Below, one piece after another: positions 1 through 9,018 of a stretch of 64,000 nucleotides of DNA. Source of the DNA: Sphingobacteriales bacterium (GTDB lineage Bacteria > Bacteroidota > Bacteroidia > Chitinophagales > JADIYW01); the NCBI GenBank assembly GCA_016719635.1, contig JADJYT010000003.1:310001-374000 (forward strand), given 5' to 3'. Position 1 is the stretch's first letter; the number at the start of each line of letters is the position of its first letter. The notes below the pieces were generated by a model that did not search any database, was not told where the DNA came from, and was given only the letters and a program-made list of their open reading frames with translations. Made by a program: the position numbers and the translations under genes.

Positions 1-1
1 C

Positions 2-190
2 ATCAAGCAGGAGCCCAAAATCATTAAACTTTCATTTAGAAGTAAAGGTGATATTTCCGTAGAAAAAATCTGCAGGGAACATTTTGAAGGCGGCGGCCAC
101 CGCAACGCCTCCGGCGGCAAATCTTTCCTGACTATCGAGGAAACGATTGACAAAATCATTGATATCTTTCAGAATGAAAAAATAGTATAA
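2..190 (+). CDS. DHH/DHHA1 phosphoesterase (NrnA-like), C-terminal end
   Basis: Open from the window edge; only the last 62 residues are present. The motif EGGGHRNASGG is the signature glycine-rich substrate loop of the DHHA1 domain of NrnA-type bifunctional oligoribonuclease/pAp phosphatases, which degrade very short RNAs and 3',5'-phosphoadenosine in the cytoplasm. The catalytic DHH domain lies outside the window, so the exact family member cannot be fixed. The gene ends with TAA; the next gene is convergent, about 30 bp away. Confidence 0.85.
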   Translation: MKQEPKIIKLSFRSKGDISVEKICREHFEGGGHRNASGGKSFLTIEETIDKIIDIFQNEKIV

Positions 191-220
191 CTAAAGACAA
201 ACGTGTCGTTAACGAAAGTA

Positions 221-860
221 CTATCTTGGTTTTATACTTCCAACACCCACTATGTTATTGTAGAAATTACCAAGGCCGTCATATCTGACTTTATACAAAT
301 CGTCTCCTTTTATCTCCAGTATGACGGCGGCTTTCCATTCCGAATCCTGGTATACCTGGACTAATTCGCCTAACCTGAAAGAAGTGGTATTGTCAGGTGT
401 AACATTAATGGTTTCTGTTTTGGTATGGATAACCGTATCCTTGATCGTTCTGTTGATGACAAGCGTATCCCGTTTGGTTTTATAAATGGTATCACGAATG
501 GTCTTTGACATAGAAATGGTATCTTCTTTTACATTTTGCAATACTACCGCATTGTCCTTCCCTCTGAATACCGTGTCCACTCCGGATTTGCCGATATAAA
601 CCGTATCTTTTATGATTACAGGTTTTCTGTCATCGCCGTCAATAAATACGATTTCGTTGTCATTAACAAGCCTGTCATATACTTCTGAATAACTATCAAA
701 ATGTACAAAATACTGACCATTTTTATTACTCAGCAACGTGGCATTCTTCCATTGACCTTTACATATAGAAAACACTTTTACTTTGCTGCCAATCTTTTGT
801 GCGGACAGGTTAAAGCTTTCTGCGAATAAAACGGAGAAATAGAATAATCTAATTTTTCAT
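221..860 (-). CDS. Secreted protein with two Tudor/agenet-like domains, frame broken near the start
   Basis: The continuous frame from a GTG at 775 gives 184 residues, but coding character extends upstream without an in-frame stop to about 856 and reads as a signal peptide (RLFYFSVLFAESFNLSAQ). An ATG at 860-858 is one base out of frame; shortening the following run of five A by one would give a start MKIRLFYF. The mature part has two SH3/Tudor-knot-like segments, one beginning near IGSKVKVFSICKGQWK and one at the C-terminus (LGELVQVYQDSEWKAAVILE). Between them lies a stretch of repeated DTV/DTI units. Such domains usually bind peptides or cell-wall components; no function is known here. The frame break may be a sequence error. 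Confidence 0.6.
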
Positions 861-977
861 GTTTTGGTTTTTGTCTGATAAGTATAAATAATATATCTGA
901 CTTCTAAAAACTGTCGGCAATAATTAATAAGTACTTGAATAACCCATGCCGACTTTTTCATACCTTTACCATCATCC

Positions 978-1691
978 ATGACACGCCTATCCGTCAACCT
1001 GAATAAAATAGCGCTTATCCGCAACTCACGCGGTAGCAATTATCCTGATTTAGTTCAGGTGGCAGCCGACTGTGAACGCTTCGGCGCACAGGGCATCACC
1101 GTGCACCCCCGTCCGGATGAACGCCACTGCAAATTTTCCGACCTGCAGCTGCTAAAAGACGTGTGCTCCACGGAATTTAATATTGAAGGCTATCCGAATG
1201 ACCACTTCATACTGGAAGTGCTGAAAGCCAAACCGCACCAATGCACCCTCGTACCAGACGACCCGAATCAGATTACATCCGATCATGGATGGGATACGAT
1301 TCAGCATTCCGCATTTTTGAACGAGCGCATCTCAGAGCTGAAGCGAAACAACATCCGGGTATCCTTATTCATTGACCCGGTGGCGCACCTGATTGAAGGT
1401 GCGGCAAAAGCCGGAACCGACCGGATAGAATACTATACCGGCCCCTATGCCAGACATTATCCTTCCAACCCTGCCACTGCCATACAGGCCATTAAAGAAA
1501 CCTGTTCGCTGGCGCTGCAAGCCGGCCTGGGTATCAACGCCGGACATGATTTAAATCTGGATAATTTAAAGTACCTGAAAGATAACCTGCCGCAACTGGA
1601 TGAAGTGTCTATCGGGCATGCGCTGATTTGCGATGCCATGTATCTTGGTCTGGAAAATACGATACGCCTTTACCTGAACCGGCTGCAATAA
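978..1691 (+). CDS. pdxJ: Pyridoxine 5'-phosphate synthase
   Basis: PdxJ condenses 1-deoxyxylulose 5-phosphate with 3-amino-2-oxopropyl phosphate in the last ring-forming step of DXP-dependent vitamin B6 synthesis. The 237-residue length is normal. Visible family motifs are the N-terminal TRLSVNLNKIALIRNSRG, ITVHPRPDERH at 40-50 (catalytic His43 and phosphate-binding Arg), Glu70 in NIEGYP, and INAGHDLN with His190. It is a complete TIM-barrel protein with an ATG start. It is convergent with the J-domain gene, with only 5 bp between the stop codons. A near-consensus promoter element, TACCTTTA, lies at 961-968. Confidence 0.97.
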   Translation: MTRLSVNLNKIALIRNSRGSNYPDLVQVAADCERFGAQGITVHPRPDERHCKFSDLQLLKDVCSTEFNIEGYPNDHFILEVLKAKPHQCTLVPDDPNQITSDHGWDTIQHSAFLNERISELKRNNIRVSLFIDPVAHLIEGAAKAGTDRIEYYTGPYARHYPSNPATAIQAIKETCSLALQAGLGINAGHDLNLDNLKYLKDNLPQLDEVSIGHALICDAMYLGLENTIRLYLNRLQ

Positions 1692-1696
1692 TCGTT

Positions 1697-2311
1697 TTAG
1701 TTTTTGGAAAGCTGCTGCAATGAATCATACACATGCTTGAGTGAATCTATATTGGCATTCAGCAAGGTGGAATCCTGCGATGCTAAAAACTCCCGTGACA
1801 GTATGGTATAAAATTCGTCCATGCTGACGGTGTCTGACTTTTTCATTGAATCCGCTGCGGGTTGCTGAGCTATTATTTTGCGTTTACGCTCACGTTCCTT
1901 TAACTCTCCCGATGCCTGAAATAATAAATAGACCATCGTCCCTATAAAAAAAATAAAGAGGGCAACCTGCAAACCGGGATATTTGATTTCCAGCTTAGAA
2001 GCCGGTGCTACAGGTTGTTTGGGCACATAGGTCGGATTACGGCGGTATTTATCTTTCAGCGATTCCTGAGGGAGTCTGTTGAGATAAATATCATTCAGCG
2101 ATTCGTTATAGGAAGCGTGGTACTGGATTCTTTTATATTCGCTGGACAATATTTCATACGCTTCGTTGACATCTACAAACTGCTGTTCCGCCTTTTTATT
2201 ACCCGGATTTTTGTCGGGATGGTATTTTAAAGCCAGCCGCCTGAAGGCCGCCCTGATTTCCGAGGAAGGAGCGCCAAACCGCAATCCAAGCACTTTGTAA
2301 TAGTCTTTCAT
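1697..2311 (-). CDS. Membrane-anchored J-domain protein
   Basis: The first about 65 residues form a J domain (MKDYYKVLGL, helix II RAAFRRLALKYHPDKNPG with the HPD tripeptide), which stimulates the ATPase of DnaK/Hsp70. It is followed by a linker, one membrane segment (VALFIFFIGTMVYLLFQ) and a short charged tail. There is no G/F-rich region, zinc finger or DnaJ C-terminal domain, so this is a class C J-protein acting at the membrane, not the main DnaJ. The open frame extends 16 codons upstream, but the ATG at 2311 begins exactly at the domain and is preferred. Confidence 0.85.
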   Translation of the reverse strand: MKDYYKVLGLRFGAPSSEIRAAFRRLALKYHPDKNPGNKKAEQQFVDVNEAYEILSSEYKRIQYHASYNESLNDIYLNRLPQESLKDKYRRNPTYVPKQPVAPASKLEIKYPGLQVALFIFFIGTMVYLLFQASGELKERERKRKIIAQQPAADSMKKSDTVSMDEFYTILSREFLASQDSTLLNANIDSLKHVYDSLQQLSKN

Positions 2312-2569
2312 TTCACCAGTAAAATAATTAAAATACGTCAAAACCTGACAAAATACCAAAGCATTGTAAATATAACCGCTGTAAATAATCAGTGCACCTA
2401 ATAGATACTGCCAAAAAGCAGATTACAGGAATAATAATTATTTTTTAGTAGCTAAATAGGGTTATCTTAAAAAGTGAATTGTGAAAATATCTATACCTGT
2501 TGGAGCTGTTAAAAAATAACCAACTTCCAAGACTGAAAAGAATCAAAGCTCGCTGAAATTAATACTAAA

Positions 2570-2955
2570 CCAACTGCAGCAAGTGCAGAAGATTTTAACT
2601 GCAATATTCAGGATGAGCAAAAGCGTAATGATAGTTTTGTACTTTTGGAAATCATGAAAAACGCCACCGGTGAGGAGCCGGTATTATGAAGTAATTCGAT
2701 AATTGGTTTTGGCAATAAAAGATATTAAAATCCAGCGACCGGCAGGTGGGTGAATTGGTTAAAGATTGGTTTTTCTGCTCGCAAGACAGACTTATCACTA
2801 TACTTGAGTGCAGAAATTAAAGAGCATGCCGCTTTCCTTGAAAAATTTGGTACATATAAAACAGGAGCAGGCTGTCTGTACACAAAAAGCTGGAAGATAT
2901 TGACAGAACGATTCAGAAGAAAATTATAATCGTTTCAGTAAAATTAAACAGATAA
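2570..2955 (+). pseudogene. DUF1801 (YdhG-like) protein, decayed
   Basis: Conceptual translation across frames gives fragments in the order of a DUF1801 protein: ASAEDF, DEQKRNDSFVLLEIMKNATGEEP, SIIGFGNKRY, GFSARKTDLSLYLS, FLEKFGTYKTGAGCLY and KLEDIDRTIQKKI. There is a TGA after EEPVL with a frame change, a TAA after GNKRY and another frame change near KKLED, and no start codon survives. Three separate lesions indicate true decay, unlike the single homopolymer breaks elsewhere in the window. DUF1801 proteins are small cytoplasmic proteins of unclear role. The rest of 2312-3279 has no other recognisable gene. Confidence 0.75.
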
Positions 2956-3015
2956 GCGTTCACGCGCCCGTATAACGGGACTTTAGGCAAGCTGAAGCCT
3001 GGAAAAAAATCCACA

Positions 3016-3048
3016 CTGTTTTTAGCGTCTCGCTAAGATCACAAACAG
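3016..3048. repeat. Hairpin of the TTAGCG-N3-CGCTAA family
   Basis: An inner stem TTAGCG/CGCTAA with a 3-nt loop is enclosed by CTGTTT/AAACAG. A close relative sits at 59697-59723 and a degraded one near 44895, all in non-coding DNA. This looks like a short dispersed palindromic repeat. Confidence 0.55.
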
Positions 3049-3279
3049 TTGAAATATCTCACCATTACGTAAAAATCAACCTCGAGGGTGGCCCCTTCGA
3101 AGCATCACCTTCTAATCTGCAACAAGAATTCTCGCGGTGTCCGTCATATCTTACCAGAGGTCATAACTTTTGGTTCTCATGAACACAGATTTTACAGTAG
3201 CTTTTGCTTGTCAATTTGGAACTCCCATCAGATGAGCATAAATAATCCGGCATTATCCTGTAACTTTATAGAATACAGA

Positions 3280-3906
3280 ATGAGCTTTAGCCCACGAAAT
3301 CAATCCCTGAAAAACACCTTGTACTCTTGGTACAGGATAGTTTGCATCACGGTATTCCTGCCTGTATTTTCAGTGCAGGCTAAAGACGATACGTATAAAA
3401 ATGAATTCGTCAACAGGCGGTCTTTCGGTTTTACCGTTCAGCAAGCCATTCCTTTTTACAGACTTCCAGAAGGTAAGCCGTATTATTCCGCAGGTATTAC
3501 GGGAGTCTATCATCAGCCATTTTTCAAAGCCAGGCGGCTGGTGAATGCAGGCATAGACATCCTGCCGCAGATATGGTTTTCAAAAGCGCATATTACGAGT
3601 GTTGAACTGGGCCTCAATGTCAGTCTCAACCTGAATATCCAACTCAAAAAGACATCTGTTCTGTCCTTTCACATAGGCAGCGGTGTTCATTACTTCGGAA
3701 TGGAAACTGAACGTCAGGCGGAGGGGTTTACCTTTTCGGATAATTTTTACCTGACGTATAAACATCTCGTCACGATGAAAAATAAAAAAAAAATCGGACT
3801 TGGATTCATGACCGGATTCCGGCATCTTTCCAACCTCAACGTGAAAAGACCGAATACCGGTATAGACTCTATTCTGTTGGGATTTTGCTTTGACAGGATA
3901 TTTTAA
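3280..3906 (+). CDS. Acyloxyacyl hydrolase, PagL-like lipid A 3-O-deacylase
   Basis: The open frame begins at 3088, but the ATG at 3280 gives MSFSPRNQSL followed by a hydrophobic signal peptide ending VFSVQA, so that start is chosen. The C-terminal third has the PagL pattern: IGLGFMTGFRHLSNLN with the His-Ser catalytic pair, then RPNTGIDSILLGFCF. PagL is an eight-stranded outer-membrane barrel that removes the 3-O acyl chain from lipid A. The alternating hydrophobic pattern and terminal phenylalanine fit an outer-membrane barrel. The gene is convergent with the E1 gene, with stops 2 bp apart. The family call is firm; the lipid substrate is inferred. Confidence 0.75.
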   Translation: MSFSPRNQSLKNTLYSWYRIVCITVFLPVFSVQAKDDTYKNEFVNRRSFGFTVQQAIPFYRLPEGKPYYSAGITGVYHQPFFKARRLVNAGIDILPQIWFSKAHITSVELGLNVSLNLNIQLKKTSVLSFHIGSGVHYFGMETERQAEGFTFSDNFYLTYKHLVTMKNKKKIGLGFMTGFRHLSNLNVKRPNTGIDSILLGFCFDRIF

Positions 3907-3908
3907 TC

Positions 3909-6340
3909 CTACAACAACGGAAACTTTCCGGGATTCGTTTCGTGCATCAATTTGTTGATGGCGCTAAAAACATTTTCCGCACTGGGCTTGCTGAAATAGT
4001 CGCCGTCGCTGCCAAACGAACCGCGGTGTTCTTTTGCGCATAAAGTAACCGGCTCACTATCCAGGTATTTAAACAAATCTTGTTTTTCCAGCACCTGCTG
4101 CAGCATATAGGCTGTACCTCCACCCGGAAAATCTTCGTCTAAAAAGATGACCCGGTTGGTTTTGCGGATAGATTGTCCTATAACTCCATGAATATCAAAA
4201 GGCAATAAAGTCTGCACATCTATCAGTTCTACGTCTATACCCATCTTATTCAATCCTGTTATCGCCTCCTGTGCCACCCGCACACAGGAACCGTAGGTCA
4301 CCAGTGTTACATCTTTTCCATCACGGATAACTTCGGGAACACCCAACGGCACCGTAAAATCACCCGGATTCAACGGCATCTTTTCCTTTAATCGATATCC
4401 GTTCAAGCACTCTATCACCAGGGCAGGTTCATCTCCTCTCAGCAGCAAATTATAAAAGCCGGCGGCCTGTGTCATATTTCTCGGCACACAGACATGCATC
4501 CCGCGCAAAGCACCCAATATCATCTGAATCGGGGAGCCGGTATGCCAGATGCCTTCCAGCCGATGACCGCGTGTCCGGACTATCAGCGGCGCTTTTTGCC
4601 CGCCTTTCGTTCGGTAGGATAAACTGGCTAAATCATCCGATAAAGGCTGTAAGCCGTACAGCAGGTAATCGAGGTATTGTATCTCGGCAATCGGACGCAG
4701 GCCACGCATGGCCAATCCAATTCCTTCTCCCATGATACTGGCTTCCCGGATACCGGTATCATAGATCCGTTCAATGCCGTATTTTGCCTGCAAACCTGCA
4801 AATGCCTGATTGACATCCCCTATTTTTCCAACATCTTCCCCGAATGCAACTATCTTAGGGTCTCTCTCCAAGTTGGCATCAAAGCAGGCATTCAGCACCT
4901 GATAGCCACTGACCACCGAGGCCTTTTCCTCATATAATGCTTTTACTTCCGGCAAACGCATTGGTGAGAAAAGTGAATTGGTATGCTGATAAGAGGAATA
5001 ACGTTCCTCATTAACCTGCAACTGTACGTTCCTCCATTTCTTCAGTTCTTCAATCGCCGGGGAAGATTCAGCTTTCGTCAATATGAGTACATCGGAGATG
5101 GTTTTAAAAACATCCCTGCGCATCGGGTCGATGGTATGTTTTAATTCCAGCTCAACTTCTTCGAGCAGTTCCTTGTGTTCGGATGTTTCCGCAATCCGGC
5201 GTATCAGGGCGACCACCTCTTTCAGCTCCTGCAAAATAGGCTGGTGAAACTTGTTCCAGGCTGCTTTTCTTTGTTCGGCTACATATTTCTGCGCCTCGTT
5301 TTCTATGACATCCAGTTCCTCCGCAGCAGCCATCTTATTGCGGATAATCCATTTCCTGAACTGCACATTGCAATCGTGTTCCTTTTCCCATTCCAGCCGC
5401 TCCGGGCTTTTATACCGTTCGTGCGAACCGGACGTGGAATGCCCCTGGGGCTGGGTCAGTTCCTCTACGTGGATGATGGCAGGGATATGTGTTTTCCTTG
5501 TTTTATCCGCCGCCATTTTATAGGTCGATACCAGTTGCGGATAATTCCAGCCTTTCACCACATAGATATCATACCCCTTGCTTTTTCCTTCCCGTTGAAA
5601 TCCTTTTAAGACCTGAGAGATACTTCCTTTGGTGGTCTGCAGTTCTTTCGGAACGGAGATACCGTACCCGTCATCCCAAACGGAAATAATCAACGGCACC
5701 TGCAAGACACCACCCGCATTCACCACTTCCCAAAACAATCCCTCGGAGGTGGAAGCATCGCCGATGGTAGCGAAACATATCTCATTTCCATTGTTGCTGA
5801 AATTGTTTTCACCGATCTTTTGTGCCAACTCCCTGTATTTTTTGGAAGCCATCGCCAGGCCAAGCGCCCTTATCATCTGGGAAGCCGTAGGGGAATTATC
5901 GGCAGCGGAATTTTTTGCTGTATTAAAGACTTCCAGCTTCCGTCGGGATGTAAATTTCTGGTTGCGAAATGGTTATTCATCTGCCTGCCGCCCGAATGCG
6001 GGTCTTCTTCCAGAGAAGGGCTTGCATATAGCTGCCCGAACAACTGCCCCACATTAACAATACCTGCCGCCAGAGCAAAGGTCTGGTCGCGGTAATAGCC
6101 TGCCCGGAAATCTCCGTTTTCGAATACTTTAGCCAATGCAATCTGGGGTAACTCCTTACCATCTCCGAAAATGCCAAATTTCGCTTTACCTGTCAGCACT
6201 TCCTTCCTTCCTGTCAAACTGGCAAAACGGCTGATACTGGCTACGCGAAAATCATTCAGCACCTCCGTTTTGAATTCCTCAAATGACACAGGCTGATTTA
6301 CACCTCTAGTAATCAATATGTTAGAAGAAACCACCGACAT
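3909..6340 (-). CDS. Fused alpha/beta 2-oxoacid dehydrogenase E1 (TPP-dependent), one frameshift
   Basis: Two adjacent frames together encode one protein of about 800 residues: an N-terminal piece (6340 to about 5876) and a 655-residue remainder. The alpha part has the thiamine-diphosphate site GDASTSEGLFWEVVNAGG with DDGYGIS. The beta part has GEDVGKIGDVNQAF, RIYDTGIREASIMGEGIG and the transketolase C-terminal domain (LVTYGSCVRVA, DEDFPGGGTA). Such fusions form the E1 of branched-chain or related 2-oxoacid dehydrogenase complexes; the acyl substrate is not determined. The frame changes in a run of six A (coding strand) after LIQQK. Seven A would restore QQKNSAADNSPTASQMIRALG. No other lesion is seen, so a sequence error or slippage is likelier than decay. 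Confidence 0.85.
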
Positions 6341-6501
6341 GCATCTAATTCAAATCTAAATTACAACGAAAAATGAATATATTCGTTTAAACTTGCACAG
6401 TTTATTAACACAATTGAAAAGTTATTAATGGCACGTTAAAATTTCTGTGGATACCTGTTTTTTGGTATGTTTTTTGTGATTTTTGCACTAAAAGTACGTT
6501 T

Positions 6502-6930
6502 ATGAAATATCTGATTATCTTATTGTCCTTCTTTACACTAACTACCCTAACTAAGGCTGACCCTCCTGCTTCCACTAAAATAAAATTTTCTGAAAAGGAA
6601 TTTAACTTCGGCACATTACCGCAAGGCAAACCGGTAACACATGAATTTGAGTTCATGAATATAGGCAGTGAGCCGGTTGTTTTGGAAAATGTAAAAGCAT
6701 CCTGCGGTTGCACCACGCCTACCTGGACGAAAGAACCTGTGATGCCCGGCAAAAAAGGAAATATTAAAGCGCAGTACAATATGGCACGGGAAGGAAGCTT
6801 TAGGAAATCCATTACCGTCACCACGAAGGACGGGGAAACCGTGGAATTATATATCTCCGGAAATGCCGTGGAGCAAAAACAGGGCGTTGACAATGCGGAA
6901 GGAAATATGCTGGGAGGAAAAGCAGAGTAA
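6502..6930 (+). CDS. DUF1573 domain protein, secreted
   Basis: A 142-residue protein with a signal peptide (MKYLIILLSFFTLTTLTKA). One DUF1573 domain covers most of the rest: EFNFGTLPQGKPVTHEFEF, then the signature ASCGCTTPTW at 67-76 and PGKKGNIKAQYN. DUF1573 is an Ig-like, ASPM/SPD-2/Hydin-type fold common in Bacteroidota periplasmic or surface proteins; no activity is known. A rho-independent terminator follows about 35 bp after the stop. Confidence 0.9.
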   Translation: MKYLIILLSFFTLTTLTKADPPASTKIKFSEKEFNFGTLPQGKPVTHEFEFMNIGSEPVVLENVKASCGCTTPTWTKEPVMPGKKGNIKAQYNMAREGSFRKSITVTTKDGETVELYISGNAVEQKQGVDNAEGNMLGGKAE

Positions 6931-6965
6931 CAACTAACAAATAGTATTGATTAATAATAATATTC

Positions 6966-6996
6966 AACTCCGTGCAATTACGCACGGAGTTTTTTA
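6966..6996 (+). terminator. Rho-independent terminator after the DUF1573 gene
   Basis: A 10-bp stem (AACTCCGTGC paired with GCACGGAGTT) with a 6-nt loop is followed directly by a T-run. It lies between the DUF1573 gene and the aminotransferase gene. Confidence 0.85.
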
Positions 6997-7016
6997 TTTT
7001 TGCGTGAATATTCTTT

Positions 7017-8228
7017 ATGCCAACCATTTCCCATAAAGGCGAATCCATGCCGGCCTCCCCTATTCGTAAGTTAGCCCCGTTTGCTGAACAGGCTAAAAAG
7101 AGAGGCATACATATCTACCATTTAAATATCGGGCAGCCGGATATTGAAACACCTCATCAGTTTTGGGACGCCATCAAGCATATGGACAGAAAGGTATTGG
7201 AATACAGCCCGTCCAACGGGTTTGAGGAAGTCCGGAACGGTTGTGCACGTTTCTTTCAGACACGTTATGGACTGACCAACTTGCTGCCGGAAGATATTTT
7301 AATAACGACGGGTGGTTCGGAAGCATTATTATTCACGCTGCTTTCCATCATGGATGCAGGCGATGAAATCATCATACCCGAGCCGTTGTATGCCAATTAT
7401 ATCGGGTTTTCCAAAAGCGGCGATATAAGGGTGGTACCCATATCCACTACATTTGAAAACGGCTTTGCATTGCCATCCATAGACGAATTTGAAAGAGTCA
7501 TTACCGATAAGACAAAAGCCATCCTCATCTGCAATCCCAACAATCCGACGGGATATGCTTACAGTGACGAGGAACTCATCCGGCTGAAGGACATTGCGCT
7601 CCGACACGATTTATTCCTGATCAGCGATGAGGTGTACCGGGATTTCATCTATTCGGACAACAAGACCTATACTTCCATATTCAGCTTTCCCGACCTGGCA
7701 CAGCACGCCATTCTGATTGATTCCATTTCCAAGCGATTCAGCGCCTGCGGAGCACGCATAGGTATGGTGGCCACCAAAAACAAACAGGTGCTGGAAACGG
7801 TGCTGAAATTTGCCCAGCAACGGTTAAGCCCTCCGACAGTGGAGCAATTGGGGATGCTCGGCCTGCTGGAAGTGGAAGAGGAATATTTTCACAAAGTCAA
7901 TATAGAATACCGGAAGCGCCGCGACACGCTGGTGGAAGGGTTGAATAAGATAGAAGGTGTAAAATGCCCCACTCCCGGCGGTGCCTTTTACTGTATTGTT
8001 CAGTTACCGGTAGAAGACACCGACGATTTTTGCCGGTGGATGCTGAGTGATTTTAATTACGAAGGAGAAACGGTGATGATGGCACCTGCCAGCGGTTTTT
8101 ATGCCACGGAAGGAAAAGGGAAAAACGAGGTGCGTATCGCCTATGTGCTGAACAGCAGGGAATTAAAGAAGGCGATCAAATGCCTGGAGGAAGGGCTCAA
8201 GAATTATGATTTGAGAATTGAGAATTAA
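7017..8228 (+). CDS. Class I/II PLP-dependent aminotransferase
   Basis: A 403-residue fold-type I aminotransferase. Visible are HLNIGQPDIETP at 35-46, TTGGSEALLF at 98-107 (phosphate cup), CNPNNPTGYAY at 172-182, SDEVYRDF at 203-210, and the Schiff-base lysine Lys239 in DSISKRFSACGARIG. The closest known groups are aspartate/aromatic aminotransferases of the AspC/AatA type; substrate choice cannot be read from sequence alone. The ATG start lies 20 bp after the upstream terminator, so the gene probably has its own promoter overlapping the terminator region. Confidence 0.9.
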   Translation: MPTISHKGESMPASPIRKLAPFAEQAKKRGIHIYHLNIGQPDIETPHQFWDAIKHMDRKVLEYSPSNGFEEVRNGCARFFQTRYGLTNLLPEDILITTGGSEALLFTLLSIMDAGDEIIIPEPLYANYIGFSKSGDIRVVPISTTFENGFALPSIDEFERVITDKTKAILICNPNNPTGYAYSDEELIRLKDIALRHDLFLISDEVYRDFIYSDNKTYTSIFSFPDLAQHAILIDSISKRFSACGARIGMVATKNKQVLETVLKFAQQRLSPPTVEQLGMLGLLEVEEEYFHKVNIEYRKRRDTLVEGLNKIEGVKCPTPGGAFYCIVQLPVEDTDDFCRWMLSDFNYEGETVMMAPASGFYATEGKGKNEVRIAYVLNSRELKKAIKCLEEGLKNYDLRIEN

Positions 8229-8378
8229 ATTAATTAGCTAATTAGATAATTGTCAAATCATCAAATTAATCTATATCTTTATGGAACTTTACATCTTCTT
8301 TTGAAGTTATAGCAATTAGTTCTTTGTAAAAATTCTATCTTAAATCGTAATTCTGAAATCATAATTCGTTAATAAATT

Positions 8379-8749
8379 GGGGTTGACAGGAATTGACGGC
8401 AGGATAGTGGATAAGTAAGCATGCCGAGCATTGTGCGATTTGGCTCGTTAAATTTAATGCACGAAATCTTTTTATATGGCGAGAATACTTTCGCAATGGC
8501 TGCTTAATACAGGTTATTAAGCCCGGCCTTTGTACTCCGGAATAGTTTTTCCAATACTATCCGACAGTGCATAACCGAATTGGAATAGTGCTGCAGTTGT
8601 TTCGCCTGCAATATGAAATTCAGAAAATAAGATGGCAATCGGTACGCAATAACGCCTGTTGCCGTTCGAAAATCAAGTTACTGCTAAGCATGTAGAAAGC
8701 GTATAAACGTTTTGTCCGGACGCGAGTTCAAATCTCGCCAGCTCCACCA
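8379..8749 (+). ncRNA. ssrA: Transfer-messenger RNA (tmRNA)
   Basis: The 5' end GGGGTTGACAGG pairs with the 3' end CAGCTCC-ACCA to make the alanine-type acceptor stem, and the T-arm GAGTTCAAATCTC stands just before it. The resume frame at 8478-8507 reads GENTFAMAA followed by TAA, giving the proteolysis tag added to stalled proteins. The tag resembles the GENNYALAA type familiar in Bacteroidota. The 371-nt length is normal for a one-piece tmRNA with pseudoknots. CCA is encoded. A terminator follows within 10 bp. Confidence 0.95.
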
Positions 8750-8756
8750 CATAGAA

Positions 8757-8785
8757 AGCGCACCAAATAACCGGTGCGCTTTTTG
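8757..8785 (+). terminator. Rho-independent terminator of tmRNA
   Basis: An 8-bp GC-rich stem AGCGCACC/GGTGCGCT with a short loop is followed by TTTTTGCTTT, 7 nt after the tmRNA CCA end. Confidence 0.85.
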
Positions 8786-9018
8786 CTTTATCTCAATACC
8801 AGCCATAAGTGAGGTTAAACACTTTTCTACAATTACTATGAGGCAAAGTCACTTACATTCGCCGCGCCGACCAACCCAAGTTCACACAGCCTGGTATTAT
8901 TGGTTGCACATATCTGCGGTAAGTTTAATAAAAAAAACCGTTCAAACATGATTAATGTCATAAAAACTACCAATAGTTAGATATAACTTTATTTAATCTT
9001 CTTTAAAAAGCATACAAC

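Noticed and set aside
3088..3279. N-terminal extension of the PagL-like protein
   Set aside because: The 64 extra residues lack protein character and would bury the signal peptide; the ATG at 3280 is preferred.
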